Position numbers and translations under genes: made by a program
Assembly: GCF_017743935.1 (NCBI RefSeq)
Contig: NZ_JAGHRE010000012.1
Span: 56,526-120,525, forward strand
Source of the DNA: Tropicibacter sp. R16_0
Lineage (GTDB): Bacteria > Pseudomonadota > Alphaproteobacteria > Rhodobacterales > Rhodobacteraceae
Reading direction: 5' to 3'
Length of the DNA stretch: 64,000 bases
In this document: positions 1-10,058 of the stretch, piece by piece
How positions within the stretch are numbered: position 1 is the first letter of the stretch
Layout: each line of letters opens with the position of its first letter
The notes under the pieces: model-generated
Database searches by the model: none
What the model saw: only the letters and a program-made list of their open reading frames with translations
What the model was told of the DNA's origin: nothing

Positions 1-444
1 TTCGAGTTCTACGGTCACAAGGACGGCAAGGCGATCATCTTTGCACTGCCGTTTGAACCGGCCCCGGAACAGCCGGATGACGAGTATCCGTTCTGGTTGG
101 CCACAGGCCGGGTGCTGGAGCACTGGCATTCAGGCTCGATGACGCAGCGGGTGCCGGAACTGCACAAGGCGATCCCGGACGCTCTGGTCTACATGCATCC
201 TGATGATGCCGAGGCGATGGGGGTCCGACGGGGCTCTTCGGTCAAGGTGGAATCGCGGCGCGGTCATATCCTCAGCCGAGTTGAAACTCGCGGGCGCAAC
301 AAACCGCCCAAGGGGCTGATCTTTGTGCCCTGGTTCGATGCGCGCCAGCTGATCAACAAGGTCACGTTGGATGCCACCGATCCGCTATCGAAACAGACCG
401 ACTTCAAGAAATGTGCGGTCAAAGTCGTACCAGTGGGGGCCTGA
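1..444 (+). CDS. napA: Periplasmic nitrate reductase catalytic subunit NapA, C-terminal part
   Basis: Only the last 147 residues lie in the window; the reading frame is open from base 1. NapA is the molybdenum-bis-MGD and [4Fe-4S] enzyme that reduces nitrate to nitrite in the periplasm with electrons from NapB and NapC. The visible part is the C-terminal molydopterin-binding domain, with the family's [17 protein letters not shown] stretch at about residues 32-48 of the fragment and a [10 protein letters not shown] segment near the end. It is followed after 2 bases by napB and then napC, the usual nap order, which settles the identification. The catalytic half is outside the window and was not seen. 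Confidence 0.93.
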   Translation, partial: FEFYGHKDGKAIIFALPFEPAPEQPDDEYPFWLATGRVLEHWHSGSMTQRVPELHKAIPDALVYMHPDDAEAMGVRRGSSVKVESRRGHILSRVETRGRNKPPKGLIFVPWFDARQLINKVTLDATDPLSKQTDFKKCAVKVVPVGA

Positions 445-446
445 TC

Positions 447-914
447 ATGACACGCAACGTATGGATTACCGCAGCCGTCATCAGCTTTGCAGGCGCCGCC
501 TTTGCCCAAGAGCATGTGGCCACCCTGCGATCAGGCACACCTTTGGCCGACAACGCCGAGCCGCCCGCGATCGCCAAGGTCGTGAATTCGGACCTGCGCC
601 AGGTGCGCAACTACCCTGAGCAACCGCCGCTGATCCCGCATAAGATCGATGGCTATCAGATCGACCTGAACGCCAACCAATGCATGCAGTGCCACAGCCG
701 CACCGCGGTCGAGGTGAGCCAGGCGCCGATGATCTCGATCACGCATTTCATGAGCCGGGACAACCAGTTCCTCGCCTCGGTCACGCCGCGCCGATACTTC
801 TGTAACCAATGCCATGTGGTTCAGGTCGAGGCACGCGCGCTGGTTGAAAACGGCTTTGTCGACATCGACAGCGTGCTTGAATACGTCGAACAGAACCAGG
901 GGAGCAGCGATTGA
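447..914 (+). CDS. napB: Diheme cytochrome c NapB, electron donor subunit of nitrate reductase
   Basis: 155 residues. The ATG at 447 lies 2 bases after the napA stop and gives a clear Sec signal peptide (ending near AAFAQ), so it is preferred to an upstream in-frame start inside napA. Two c-type heme sites are visible, CMQCH at about residue 79 and CNQCH at about residue 119, the number expected of NapB. The protein is periplasmic and passes electrons from NapC to NapA. Its TGA stop shares a base with the napC ATG, which suggests translational coupling in one operon. Confidence 0.95.
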   Translation: MTRNVWITAAVISFAGAAFAQEHVATLRSGTPLADNAEPPAIAKVVNSDLRQVRNYPEQPPLIPHKIDGYQIDLNANQCMQCHSRTAVEVSQAPMISITHFMSRDNQFLASVTPRRYFCNQCHVVQVEARALVENGFVDIDSVLEYVEQNQGSSD

Positions 915-1579
915 TGTTTGGTTTCCTGCGCAAACTCTGGGGCACGATAAGACGCCCCAGCGTCCATTACAGCCTGGGCGGGCTGACGATGGGCGGGTTC
1001 ATCATGGGGGTCATCTTCTGGGGCGGGTTCAACACTGCGCTCGAGTTGACCAACACAGAAACCTTCTGCACCGGCTGTCACGAGATGCGCGACAACGTTT
1101 TCGCCGAGCTGAAGACGACCATTCACTATTCCAACCGCTCTGGCGTACGCGCCACGTGCCCCGATTGCCACGTGCCGCATGAATGGACGCCCAAGATCGC
1201 GCGCAAGATGCAGGCCAGCAAAGAGGTCTGGGGCAAAATCTTTGGCACCATCAACACGCGTGAGAAGTTCCTGGAGCGAAGGCTTGATTTGGCGCAACAC
1301 GAATGGGCCAGACTCAAGGCCAACGACTCGCTGGAATGCCGGAACTGCCATTCGGCCGAGTCGATGGACATCACCCGACAAAGTCCGCGTGCAGCCGATT
1401 TTCATGAGCGGCTTTTGTTCACCGGCGAAAAAACCTGCATCGATTGCCACAAGGGCATCGCGCATGAGTTGCCGAACATGAAAGAGGCGATGTTGGAGGG
1501 CAGCGTTGTGTTGTCCAGCGCGCAAGCAGCAGCCTCGGACGATCTGCACGACTATCTGAACCAGCACGCGCAACCCTAA
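914..1579 (+). CDS. napC: Tetraheme cytochrome c NapC, quinol-oxidising membrane anchor
   Basis: 221 residues, NapC/NirT family. One N-terminal membrane helix (about residues 18-40) is followed by a periplasmic domain with four heme-binding motifs: CTGCH (about 52), CPDCH (82), CRNCH (142) and CIDCH (175). It takes electrons from the quinol pool and hands them to NapB/NapA. The ATG at 914 overlaps the napB stop by one base; a TTG at 911 is in frame but adds only one residue. It is the last gene of the operon: a strong hairpin follows at 1599. Confidence 0.95.
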   Translation: MFGFLRKLWGTIRRPSVHYSLGGLTMGGFIMGVIFWGGFNTALELTNTETFCTGCHEMRDNVFAELKTTIHYSNRSGVRATCPDCHVPHEWTPKIARKMQASKEVWGKIFGTINTREKFLERRLDLAQHEWARLKANDSLECRNCHSAESMDITRQSPRAADFHERLLFTGEKTCIDCHKGIAHELPNMKEAMLEGSVVLSSAQAAASDDLHDYLNQHAQP

Positions 1580-1598
1580 ATCTGGTAGCTATCAACAG

Positions 1599-1626
1599 GG
1601 GCAGGGCCGAGAGATCGGCTCTGCCC
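1599..1626 (+). terminator. Hairpin after napC, probable end of nap operon
   Basis: Twelve-pair stem (1599-1610 with 1615-1626, one G-T pair) around a GAGA loop, 20 bases after the napC stop. The T tract after it is short, so it may work as a terminator or as an mRNA 3' end stabiliser. Confidence 0.7.
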
Positions 1627-2264
1627 TTGGTGCGTCCAAGGACCATACCACGATATCTGGTGGCTGCCTGATTTTCGGGCAGGGGGCCGAACCGCCCCCC
1701 GATTCTGTGTCGGTTGGGGGTTTAGTCACGCGGTTCGGCACTGCAGTTCACGTCTGATTTGACAATTTTGTCACAGGAAGATGCGGGCCAGGTTTTCGTG
1801 CCGCATTGCAGAGAAAAGCGTTAAGAATTGTTAATGAAATCTAGTAAGTGTGCCGGAAAAATTGAGAAATCCCAATCCTGCTTGAGGCATCCCCGATGCT
1901 GCACCTTGGGCATAACTTGTGGAGGAATCGGAGCCGACAATGACCGGCCCGAACCGGGGCGCGCGTCAATATAAATCTTTCCTAAACGTTGGTAAAAAGA
2001 GCGTTGACCTTCTAGGCCTCGATACGTCAGATTGTGGGGGCCGGACGCATTGCCACTAAATCTGGTAGGGATGACCAGAGGGGCAGCAGCGCGGCACGAC
2101 AATGGGGTAACTCTCGCACAATAGGCGCGACAGCGCTGTTTTTTGACGCGGCTTCGGCTGCGACGGGATGTTTTTTCCTTCTGTCATTGCCCTGGGACTG
2201 GTCCGGGGCGCGATCATGGGCTGATGGGGCCACACGTTGAAAGCTGGAATTTAGGGGCAGCGGG
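1627..2264. other. Long leader region upstream of nrdJ, no gene seen
   Basis: About 640 bases without a convincing gene. A second G/C-only hairpin lies at 1682-1699 (GGGGGC, loop CGAACC, GCCCCC). A TTAA-N6-TTAA pair at 1821-1834 resembles a CtrA site but with one base less spacing than the usual N7. An AT-rich stretch at about 1970-2000 may hold the nrdJ promoter. No sequence convincingly matching an NrdR box was recognised. Confidence 0.5.
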
Positions 2265-5200
2265 ATGAAGATAGAACGGAAATTCACCAAGGCAGGACAG
2301 GACGCTTACGCAGAGCTGGACTTTGTATCGGCTACATCCGAGATCCGAAATCCCGACGGCACGATCGTGTTCAAACTCGATGACATCGAAGTGCCCTCGA
2401 GCTGGAGCCAGGTCGCCAGCGACGTCATTGCACAGAAGTATTTCCGCAAAGCTGGCGTACCGTCGCGTCTGAAAAAGGTCCGCGAAAAGGACGTTCCCGA
2501 ATTCCTGTGGCGCTCGGTCCCCGATGGGGATGTCGAGTTGGGCGGCGAAACCTCCTCCAAACAGGTGTTTGACCGTCTGGCGGGCGCCTGGGCCTATTGG
2601 GGCTGGAAAGGCGGCTATTTCTCGACCGAGGATGACGCGCGCGCCTATTTCGACGAGATGCGGTACATGCTGGCGACACAGCGCGCCGCACCGAACTCGC
2701 CCCAGTGGTTCAACACAGGCCTGCATTGGGCTTATGGCATCGATGGTCCGGCGCAGGGCCACCACTATGTCGACTACAAGACCGGCAAGCTGACCAAATC
2801 GAAATCGTCCTACGAGCATCCGCAGCCCCACGCGTGTTTCATTCAGGGCGTCGAGGACGATCTGGTCAACGATGGCGGTATCATGGACCTGTGGGTCCGC
2901 GAGGCACGCCTGTTCAAATATGGCTCGGGCACCGGCACCAACTTCAGCCATCTGCGCGGCGAGGGCGAGCCCCTGTCGGGTGGCGGCAAGTCCAGCGGCT
3001 TGATGGGCTTTTTGAAAATCGGCGACCGTGCCGCGGGCGCGATCAAATCCGGCGGCACCACCCGCCGCGCGGCCAAGATGGTCATCGTCGACGCCGATCA
3101 CCCGGATATCGAGGATTTCATCAACTGGAAAGTGATCGAAGAGCAGAAAGTGGCGAGCATCGTCGCAGGCTCCAAGATGCACGAAGCCAAGCTGAACGGC
3201 ATTTTTGAAGCGCTGCGCACCTGGGACGGCAAAGCCGAGGATGCCTATGACCCTGCCCACAACGATGCGCTGAAAAAGGCGATCCGCGAAGCCAAAAAGG
3301 TCGCGATCCCCGAGACCTATGTGAAGCGCGTGCTGGATTACGCGAAGCAGGGCCACACCAGCATCGAATTCCCGACCTATGACACCGACTGGGACTCTGA
3401 GGCTTACAGCTCTGTCTCCGGCCAGAACTCGAACAACTCGATCCGCGTCACCAACGCCTTCCTCAAGGCGATCGAAAAGGACGCCGATTGGGAGCTGATC
3501 AACCGCACCGACGGCAAGGTCGCCCGCACCGTCAAGGCGCGTGATCTCTGGGCGCAAGTGGGCCATGCGGCCTGGGCCTGTGCCGATCCTGGCATCCAGT
3601 ACCACGACACCGTGAACGAGTGGCACACATGCCCCGAAGACGGTGAAATTCGCGGCTCAAACCCTTGTTCGGAATACATGTTCCTGGACGACACCGCCTG
3701 TAACCTGGCGTCGATGAACCTGCTGACCTTCCTTGAGGACGGCAAGTTCCAGGCCGACGATTACATGCACACCGCGCGGCTGTGGACCCTGACGCTGGAA
3801 ATCAGCGTGACCATGGCGCAGTTCCCGTCCAAGGAAATCGCGCAGCTCAGCTATGACTTCCGCACGCTGGGTCTGGGTTATGCCAACATCGGCGGTCTGC
3901 TGATGAATATGGGCTATGGCTATGACAGCGACGAGGGCCGGGCGCTCTGTGGTGCGCTGACCGCAATCATGACCGGTGTGGCCTATGCAACCTCGGCCGA
4001 GATCGCTGGCGAGGTGGGGCCTTTTGCGGGTTATGAGCGCAACGCCAAGCACATGCTGCGCGTCATGCGAAACCACCGCAACGCGGCCCATGGCGCGGTG
4101 CACGGCTATGAAAAGCTGGCCGTGAAACCCGTGCCGCTGGATCACGCCAACTGCCCCGACGCGCGTCTGGTCGATCTGGCCATGTCGGCCTGGGACGAGG
4201 CCCTGTCTTTGGGTGAAAAGAACGGCTATCGCAACGCGCAGGCGACCGTGATTGCCCCCACCGGCACCATCGGTCTGGTGATGGATTGCGATACCACAGG
4301 TATCGAGCCTGACTTTGCCCTGGTAAAATTCAAAAAGCTCGCGGGCGGCGGTTACTTCAAGATCATCAACCGCTCGGTGCCCTCGGCGCTGGAATTCCTG
4401 GGCTACAGCTCGTCCGAGATCGAGGAAATCGTGTCCTACGCAGTGGGTCACGGCACCATCGGCAATGCGCCGGGGATCAACCACACCTCGCTGACGGGTC
4501 ACGGCTTTGGCCCGAATGAACTGCGCAAGGTCGATGAAGCCCTGGAAAGCGCGTTTGACGTGCGGTTCGTGTTCAACCAGTGGACCTTGGGCGAAGAGTT
4601 CTGCACCGGCGTGTTGGGCATCCCGGCGGACAAGCTGAACGACCCCACCTTTGACCTGCTGCGTCACCTTGGGTTCACCAAGGCGGACATCGAGGCGGCA
4701 AACGACCATGTGTGCGGGACCATGACCCTGGAAGGGGCGCCGCATCTGAAGGAAGAGCACTATCACATCTTTGACTGTGCCAACCCCTGCGGCAAGAAGG
4801 GTAAGCGCTTCTTGTCGGTCGACAGCCACATCACCATGATGGCGGCGGCGCAGTCGTTCATTTCGGGCGCGATCTCGAAGACGATCAACATGCCCAACGA
4901 TGCCACCATCGAGGATTGCCAGAAGGCCTATGAGCTCAGCTGGTCGCTGGGGATCAAGGCCAACGCGCTGTATCGTGACGGCTCGAAACTCAGCCAGCCG
5001 CTGGCAGCGGCCCTGGTCGAAGACGACGACGAGGCGGCCGAGGTTCTGGAAAGCGGCTCGATCCAGGAAAAGGCCGCTGTGCTGGCCGAAAAGGTGATCG
5101 AAAAGGTCGTCGTCAAGGAAATCATCCGCAGCCACCGCGAAAAGCTGCCGCATCGTCGCAAGGGGTACACCCAGAAGGCGGTTGTTGGTGGGCATAAAGT

Positions 5201-5906
5201 CTATCTGCGCACGGGTGAGTTCGAAGACGGCAAGCTGGGTGAGATTTTCATCGACATGCACAAGGAAGGCGCTGGCTTCCGGGCGATGATGAACAACTTT
5301 GCCATCGCGGTCTCGGTCGGCCTGCAATACGGCGTGCCGCTCGAGGAGTTTGTCGACGCCTTCACCTTTACCAAGTTCGAACCGGCGGGGATGGTGCAGG
5401 GCAACGACTCGATCAAGAACGCGACCTCGATCCTGGATTACATCTTCCGCGAGCTGGCCGTGTCTTATCTGGACCGCACCGATCTGGCGCATGTGAAGCC
5501 CGAGGGCGCCACATTCGACGACATCGGTCGCGGCGAAGAAGAAGGCGTGTCGAACGTCAGCGAAATCAGTGAAACTGCGGCCTCCAAGTCTTTGGAAGTG
5601 CTGAAACAAATCAGCTCGACCGGCTATCTGCGCAAGCGTTTGCCGCAGGATCTGGTGGTTTTGAACGGGGGCCAGTCCGAGGCGACTGGGCTGAATGGCG
5701 CGGCTGATCCGGTCAGCGCGTTGCAGACCATCGTGCCCGAAACCGTAACCGAGACCACAGCCGCCATGGGCATGGACGCCCGCACCAAGGCCAAGATGCA
5801 AGGGTACGAGGGTGAGGCCTGCGGTGAATGCGGAAACTACACGCTGGTGCGCAATGGCACCTGCATGAAGTGCAACACCTGCGGGGCGACGAGCGGCTGC
5901 TCGTAA
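2265..5906 (+). CDS. nrdJ: Adenosylcobalamin-dependent (class II) ribonucleoside-diphosphate reductase
   Basis: 1213 residues, the length usual for the long class II enzymes of alphaproteobacteria. It reduces ribonucleotides to deoxyribonucleotides with vitamin B12 and without oxygen. Visible hallmarks are the N-P-C-S-E active-site motif followed by the CNLASMNL segment at about residues 465-485, the substrate-binding [19 protein letters not shown] region at about 665, and a C-terminal cysteine cluster (C-x2-C ... C-x2-C-x2-C) that receives reducing equivalents. The start at 2265 follows a purine-rich GGGGCAGCGGG. It stands alone between a long leader and a strong terminator at 6117. Confidence 0.96.
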   Translation: MKIERKFTKAGQDAYAELDFVSATSEIRNPDGTIVFKLDDIEVPSSWSQVASDVIAQKYFRKAGVPSRLKKVREKDVPEFLWRSVPDGDVELGGETSSKQVFDRLAGAWAYWGWKGGYFSTEDDARAYFDEMRYMLATQRAAPNSPQWFNTGLHWAYGIDGPAQGHHYVDYKTGKLTKSKSSYEHPQPHACFIQGVEDDLVNDGGIMDLWVREARLFKYGSGTGTNFSHLRGEGEPLSGGGKSSGLMGFLKIGDRAAGAIKSGGTTRRAAKMVIVDADHPDIEDFINWKVIEEQKVASIVAGSKMHEAKLNGIFEALRTWDGKAEDAYDPAHNDALKKAIREAKKVAIPETYVKRVLDYAKQGHTSIEFPTYDTDWDSEAYSSVSGQNSNNSIRVTNAFLKAIEKDADWELINRTDGKVARTVKARDLWAQVGHAAWACADPGIQYHDTVNEWHTCPEDGEIRGSNPCSEYMFLDDTACNLASMNLLTFLEDGKFQADDYMHTARLWTLTLEISVTMAQFPSKEIAQLSYDFRTLGLGYANIGGLLMNMGYGYDSDEGRALCGALTAIMTGVAYATSAEIAGEVGPFAGYERNAKHMLRVMRNHRNAAHGAVHGYEKLAVKPVPLDHANCPDARLVDLAMSAWDEALSLGEKNGYRNAQATVIAPTGTIGLVMDCDTTGIEPDFALVKFKKLAGGGYFKIINRSVPSALEFLGYSSSEIEEIVSYAVGHGTIGNAPGINHTSLTGHGFGPNELRKVDEALESAFDVRFVFNQWTLGEEFCTGVLGIPADKLNDPTFDLLRHLGFTKADIEAANDHVCGTMTLEGAPHLKEEHYHIFDCANPCGKKGKRFLSVDSHITMMAAAQSFISGAISKTINMPNDATIEDCQKAYELSWSLGIKANALYRDGSKLSQPLAAALVEDDDEAAEVLESGSIQEKAAVLAEKVIEKVVVKEIIRSHREKLPHRRKGYTQKAVVGGHKVYLRTGEFEDGKLGEIFIDMHKEGAGFRAMMNNFAIAVSVGLQYGVPLEEFVDAFTFTKFEPAGMVQGNDSIKNATSILDYIFRELAVSYLDRTDLAHVKPEGATFDDIGRGEEEGVSNVSEISETAASKSLEVLKQISSTGYLRKRLPQDLVVLNGGQSEATGLNGAADPVSALQTIVPETVTETTAAMGMDARTKAKMQGYEGEACGECGNYTLVRNGTCMKCNTCGATSGCS

Positions 5907-6116
5907 CGCGCAGGCCACAAGATCGCGTCCCCTGGGGGATGCGTAGGGGCCCAAGGATCCACCCTCGGTGATCCTGGCCCCGACGAGACAGGGTGGGCGG
6001 AAGACCAGTCCTTCCCACTCTACCATCGGGGCGGGTGCGCTCGCCCCAGACGCAGTCCAGGCCGCAGGCAATAAAACACCGGGCGGTAAACTAGATGAGC
6101 CTGGATGGCGAAACTC

Positions 6117-6143
6117 AAAGGGGGCCGTTGGCCCCCTTTTTTT
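6117..6143 (+). terminator. Rho-independent terminator downstream of nrdJ
   Basis: Ten-pair stem AAAGGGGGCC / GGCCCCCTTT with a 3-base loop, running into a seven-T tract. It lies 210 bases after the nrdJ stop. The 5907-6116 stretch before it holds no recognisable gene. Confidence 0.85.
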
Positions 6144-6416
6144 GCGACTCAGGGCAACCGGCCAAAAGGCGCCGACGTGGGCTTGGGGCGTTTTTCGGCA
6201 AAGGGATGCTTGTTTCCGGATGTACGCAGCGGCGAGTTCCGCCGGTGGCGATGCGCGGGATTTTGCCCCGCCATTCCTTGCGCAGTCAGGCGGGTGAAAC
6301 CGGCGCGAGTTGGCTGAATTTTCGTTATGTTCCCCCCATGGGGTGACGGGATCGCCGCTTTAGCAGTTTCTGAGTGCGTCCAACCCACGGACGACCAAAA
6401 AACACAGGAGACCCTT
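6144..6416. other. Intergenic region, no gene seen
   Basis: Short open frames here overlap in several frames and have no homology that I recognise. The last part must hold the promoter of the EF-hand gene; a good ribosome binding site (ACAGGAG) lies at about 6402. Confidence 0.4.
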
Positions 6417-6656
6417 ATGAAACTGTTCAAAACCCTGCCGATTGTCACTGCTGTCTTTGCAACCCCACTTTGGGCCGCAGGGCAAGTCGATGCCAACGCG
6501 GATGGCGTGCTCACATTGGAAGAGGTTCAGGCCGCTTTCCCGGAATTGGATGCCGACAGCTTTGTTGCCATGGATCAGAACGCCGACGGCGTGCTGGACG
6601 TGGATGAGGTGTCGGCCGCACAGACCGCAGGGCTGCTGCCCGCAAGCGACGGCTAA
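6417..6656 (+). CDS. Small secreted EF-hand calcium-binding protein
   Basis: 79 residues. An N-terminal Sec signal peptide (about residues 1-21, ending LWAAG) is followed by two canonical EF-hand loops with acidic residues at positions 1, 3, 5 and 12: DANADGVLTLEE (25-36) and DQNADGVLDVDE (53-64). It is therefore a periplasmic or secreted calcium binder of the small EF-hand type common in Rhodobacteraceae; no partner can be named from context. The ATG at 6417 is chosen because it has a good ribosome binding site and starts the signal peptide; upstream in-frame codons do not. Confidence 0.85.
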   Translation: MKLFKTLPIVTAVFATPLWAAGQVDANADGVLTLEEVQAAFPELDADSFVAMDQNADGVLDVDEVSAAQTAGLLPASDG

Positions 6657-6783
6657 TCTGTCACCACGAGGGGGTCACGGGAGGGACGCGCAGGCGGTAG
6701 GGGCTGCTGCTTGCGCGTTTCCACTGGCAGAGCGGGGTGTGATTGTGCCAAGACGGGACAGACCTGAGTTACAAGGACCTTCC

Positions 6784-7494
6784 ATGTCCCGATTGAAAAA
6801 CCACGCCGCCCGCGATCAATGGATCGAAAAGACGCTCAAAGCCCTGCCTGAAGGGTCCAGCCTTTTGGACATGGGGGCGGGGGAATGCGCGTATAAACCC
6901 CATTGTTCCCATCTGGATTATCTGGCGCAGGACATTGCCGAATATGACGGCACTGGCGATGGGGCGGGATTGCATACAGGCGAGTGGGATACCTCTCGAC
7001 TGGATTTTGTCTGTGACCTTTACGACATTCCCGAGGACCGGCAGTTCGATACCGTCTTCTGCTCGGAAGTGATCGAACATGTTGTCGATCCGGTGCGCGC
7101 GATCGAGAAGATGGCACGCCTGACCAAACCCGGAGGTCTAGTGATCGTGACGGCGCCCTTCAACTCGCTGACGCATTTCGCGCCCTATCACTATTGCACC
7201 GGCTTTTCGCAATATTTCTATCGCCTGCATTTCGAACGTCTGGGGTTCGAGATCGTGGAACTGACACCCAATGGCGGGTTCTTTGATGTGATGGACCAGG
7301 AGTTGGGCCGTGTGACTCGCGTGCGCAAACAGTTCAAGGCCGGGTTCCGCGAACCGATCACATGGCTTTTGATGACGATCGCGCGGCTGAACGTTCGTCT
7401 GATTGCCGCCGCAGATGGTGGTCGCATGGCGCGCAACAGTTCGGAACTGCAGTGCTTTGGTTGGCACGTAATCGCCCGAAAGACATCCGATTGA
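6784..7494 (+). CDS. Class I SAM-dependent methyltransferase
   Basis: 236 residues. Motif I of the Rossmann-type methyltransferase fold, LLDMGAGE, is at residues 27-34, and the post-motif acidic segment FCSEVIEHV follows at about residue 95. A KPGGLVIVTAPF block at about 117-128 matches the strand-4 region of the family. The substrate cannot be read from the sequence. A longer upstream-extended frame exists but overlaps the EF-hand gene; the ATG at 6784 follows AAGGACC and begins the conserved fold. It is convergent with the MttB-family gene, which starts on the other strand beyond 7534. Confidence 0.85.
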   Translation: MSRLKNHAARDQWIEKTLKALPEGSSLLDMGAGECAYKPHCSHLDYLAQDIAEYDGTGDGAGLHTGEWDTSRLDFVCDLYDIPEDRQFDTVFCSEVIEHVVDPVRAIEKMARLTKPGGLVIVTAPFNSLTHFAPYHYCTGFSQYFYRLHFERLGFEIVELTPNGGFFDVMDQELGRVTRVRKQFKAGFREPITWLLMTIARLNVRLIAAADGGRMARNSSELQCFGWHVIARKTSD

Positions 7495-7533
7495 TGGTAT
7501 GGGGCGAGAATTTACTCGCCCCATTTCAATGAT

Positions 7534-9078
7534 TTACGCGGGCAAGTGAATGTTAAATGCGTCGCGAATTTTCTGATCGAGTTCCGCATCGAAATGGGCG
7601 GGGGAACGCTCGCGCAGGATCATTTCTTTCTTTTCGATCGCCTTTTGAACCAGGTCGGGTTTGCCCAACTCCGCCCATTCCTTGGGCGAGGTGCGATCAC
7701 CCAATGTGGGATAAACAAAGTCCTGTTGCATCCGGCTGAGCGTCGCATCGGTGCCCAAATAGTGGCCCGTGCCACCCAGACAGACCTCGGCGATCTGATC
7801 CACCGCCAATGTCTCGTCCGTCACCTCGATCCCGCGCACACAGCGCAGCGCTTGGCCCAGCAGGTCGTCGCTCAGGATCAGGCTTTCGTGGCAGAACCCA
7901 AGCAGCGAGGCATGCATGCCGGCGGCCTCATAGACCATGTTCAGCCCCGAAAGGCCGGTCATGACGGCGGAGCACATCTGCTCCCACCCGGCCTGCATGT
8001 CGGGCAATTTGGAATCGGCGGCCCCGGCGGCGGCCCCGCCCGGCAGATCATAGAACCGGTGCATCTGCGCACAGCCCGCGCTCAGCAACGCTTGTTCGCC
8101 CGAGCCGACGGTCATCGCGCCGGTGCGCAGGTCCAGACCAAAAGGCCAGGTGCCCATGATTGCGGGGTGGCCTGGTTTGACGGCGTTTACATAGACCAGA
8201 CCGGCCAGACATTCGGCGGTGGCCTGCACAATGGCACCGGCCACGGTCGAAGGTGCCGTAGCCCCGGCCATGCCTGCGGACAGCAGCAGCACGGGCATGC
8301 CGCCTTTGATGCACTCCTCCATCACTTCGCAGGATTCGGTGGCAAATTTCATCGGCGGAACGACGAAACAGTTCGAGTTCGACATGAACGGCTTTTCACG
8401 CCACTTGTCCTCGCCACCGGCGATCATGTGCAGCATTTCCAGCGCGGGCTTCACATAGGATGGCTCGGTGAAAGATGTGCCGATGTGTTTGTAGGTGCCG
8501 GATGTGCAGGCGTAGATGGTGTTGAGATCCATCTCGCGGTTGTCGGGGATGTCACGGCACACCATCGGGCGCTGGACAAAGTGAATGTTGTCGAGCTGCT
8601 GACAGATCCGTGCGGCATCGTGCAGATCCTGCACGGTAGAGTCACGGTAATTGCGGCCATCGACATCCACCATCGATACGGCGGCACCCGCAGTGCCATA
8701 GTGGACCTTGGCCCCGGTCAGATCCAGATCGGTTTTGCCATCTCGGCTGTAAAGCGTGACCTCGCGGTTTGCCTTGGCCAGCGTATCCTCGACCAATGCG
8801 CGCGGGAACCGGATGCGGCCATCGTCGCCCAGGGTACATCCGGCACCCACCAGATAATCAATGCCACTCTGTGGCGCGTCGGCAAGGCCGATGGTTTCCA
8901 GCGCATCGAGCGCGGCGGAATGGATGCGTTCCATGTCCTGCTGGCTGAGCAGGTTCAGCGCACGGCTTTCCATACCGTGGCGTACCGGGCGCAGGTGGTC
9001 GGGCAGGGCGGCTGCACGGGCAGCACGGCGCGCGGCGCGTCCGCCGCTGCGCGAGGTGGATCGGGATTGGTCGTTCAT
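7534..9078 (-). CDS. Trimethylamine methyltransferase (MttB) family protein, non-pyrrolysine type
   Basis: 514 residues, MttB superfamily. Members move a methyl group from a quaternary or tertiary amine to a corrinoid protein. The frame is continuous without an internal TAG, so this is not the pyrrolysine form that uses trimethylamine; known non-Pyl relatives use glycine betaine, proline betaine or carnitine. The N-terminus is Arg/Ala-rich (about residues 8-30) and is followed by the conserved VGAGCTLGDDGRIRFP region. The ATG at 9078 is preferred to an extension of 15 residues lacking a ribosome binding site. No corrinoid protein or MtbA-like partner is next to it, so the substrate is open. 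Confidence 0.85.
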   Translation of the reverse strand: MNDQSRSTSRSGGRAARRAARAAALPDHLRPVRHGMESRALNLLSQQDMERIHSAALDALETIGLADAPQSGIDYLVGAGCTLGDDGRIRFPRALVEDTLAKANREVTLYSRDGKTDLDLTGAKVHYGTAGAAVSMVDVDGRNYRDSTVQDLHDAARICQQLDNIHFVQRPMVCRDIPDNREMDLNTIYACTSGTYKHIGTSFTEPSYVKPALEMLHMIAGGEDKWREKPFMSNSNCFVVPPMKFATESCEVMEECIKGGMPVLLLSAGMAGATAPSTVAGAIVQATAECLAGLVYVNAVKPGHPAIMGTWPFGLDLRTGAMTVGSGEQALLSAGCAQMHRFYDLPGGAAAGAADSKLPDMQAGWEQMCSAVMTGLSGLNMVYEAAGMHASLLGFCHESLILSDDLLGQALRCVRGIEVTDETLAVDQIAEVCLGGTGHYLGTDATLSRMQQDFVYPTLGDRTSPKEWAELGKPDLVQKAIEKKEMILRERSPAHFDAELDQKIRDAFNIHLPA

Positions 9079-9484
9079 ATTGTTTGGTCCGATGTGAGTT
9101 GACTGGAGTGTGCTACAGATCAACTCCGGCCAGGGCGCCCCCGGGCCGCACGGCCACGATCCGCACCAATGGTACGGCTTACCAGACAGATTTTACTCTG
9201 TTCTGCTTGCATGGCTCTCTCCCTCAACCGGTGTCCAGTTTTTCAAGAGGTGCATGGCAGGTCTGTCCTATTTGCGACGCTGAAAACGGTGATTTTGGGC
9301 AGGATTTCGCCCGATGCGCGAAATTCTGCGGGATATACGCGGGCCTTCGCGCGTTTTCCGGGGGGTGTCTTGAAGCAAACGATGTGCGTTTCCATCTGAC
9401 CATCACACAGCACGGGGATTGGTGCAAAGGTTTGCTGTTAAACGGTAATCCCTGCGCGGTGTGCAATAAAGTTTGGAGTGAAAC
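9079..9484. other. Divergent intergenic region between mttB-family gene and outer membrane gene
   Basis: About 400 bases with no supported gene. It must contain the promoters for both flanking, divergently transcribed genes. The right end carries a CAATAAAG stretch and GGAGTG just before the 9485 start. No clear operator could be singled out. Confidence 0.4.
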
Positions 9485-10003
9485 ATGAAACTCTTGGTTC
9501 CCGCAGTAACCTCTATCGCGCTGCTTGGCGCACCTGCCGCGATGGCCGCAGATTGGACCGGCCCCTATGCCGGTTTCGGCATCGGACATGCCGATGTTGA
9601 CGGCCCGGGCGCGGCGGATGGCAAAGAAACCACTTTTGGCGGTCACATCGGCTATGACTATGACTTTGGCGATTTCGTCGTTGGTGGCGAGTTGGAGGTC
9701 AACCGCGTTGACCTGGCCCTGCCTGCTGGCGGCGGCACAATCGACAATGTGGCCAACCTCAAGCTGAAAGGCGGCTACGACTTCGGCCCCGCGCTTGGGT
9801 ATGCTGTTATCGGCGGGTCGCGGGCCTTTACCTCTCTCGGCAATGACACCGGTTTTGTCTATGGCCTGGGGGTCGCCTATCAGGTGAACGAGCAATTCAC
9901 CGTCAGCGGTGAGGTTCTGCAGCACAAGTTCGACAATGTCGGAACCACGACGTCGGATTACGATTCGACATCCGTGAACTTGCGCGCTTCGTTCCGCTTC
10001 TAG
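9485..10003 (+). CDS. Outer membrane beta-barrel protein (OmpA-like/opacity family)
   Basis: 172 residues. A typical signal peptide of 21 residues ends AMA before ADWTGPYAGFGIG, a start very common in alphaproteobacterial barrel proteins. The rest alternates polar and hydrophobic residues with many Gly and aromatic girdle residues, and the chain ends in SFRF, the terminal aromatic residue recognised by the BAM assembly machine. It is a small (probably 8-strand) barrel; the precise role is unknown. Confidence 0.85.
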   Translation: MKLLVPAVTSIALLGAPAAMAADWTGPYAGFGIGHADVDGPGAADGKETTFGGHIGYDYDFGDFVVGGELEVNRVDLALPAGGGTIDNVANLKLKGGYDFGPALGYAVIGGSRAFTSLGNDTGFVYGLGVAYQVNEQFTVSGEVLQHKFDNVGTTTSDYDSTSVNLRASFRF

Positions 10004-10024
10004 ATTTTTCGGTGTAACGAGTGT

Positions 10025-10055
10025 CCGGCGCGGCGATGTCCACCGCGCCGGTTTT
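10025..10055 (+). terminator. Terminator after the outer membrane protein gene
   Basis: Nine-pair perfect GC stem (10025-10033 with 10043-10051) followed by TTTT, between two convergent genes; it may serve both directions. Confidence 0.8.
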
Positions 10056-10058
10056 CAA

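Noticed and set aside
1821..1834. TTAA-N6-TTAA as a CtrA box upstream of nrdJ
   Set aside because: Spacing is one base short of the standard N7 and the region is AT-rich; kept only as a remark.
2214..6071. Long open frames (470 and 804 codons) antisense to nrdJ
   Set aside because: Shadows of a GC-rich gene; their translations are Arg/Ala/Gly/Val-rich without domains, while nrdJ on the plus strand is unmistakable.
7546..9102. 518-codon frame antisense to the MttB-family gene
   Set aside because: Composition typical of an antisense shadow (Gly, His, Gln-rich); no motif, no ribosome binding site.
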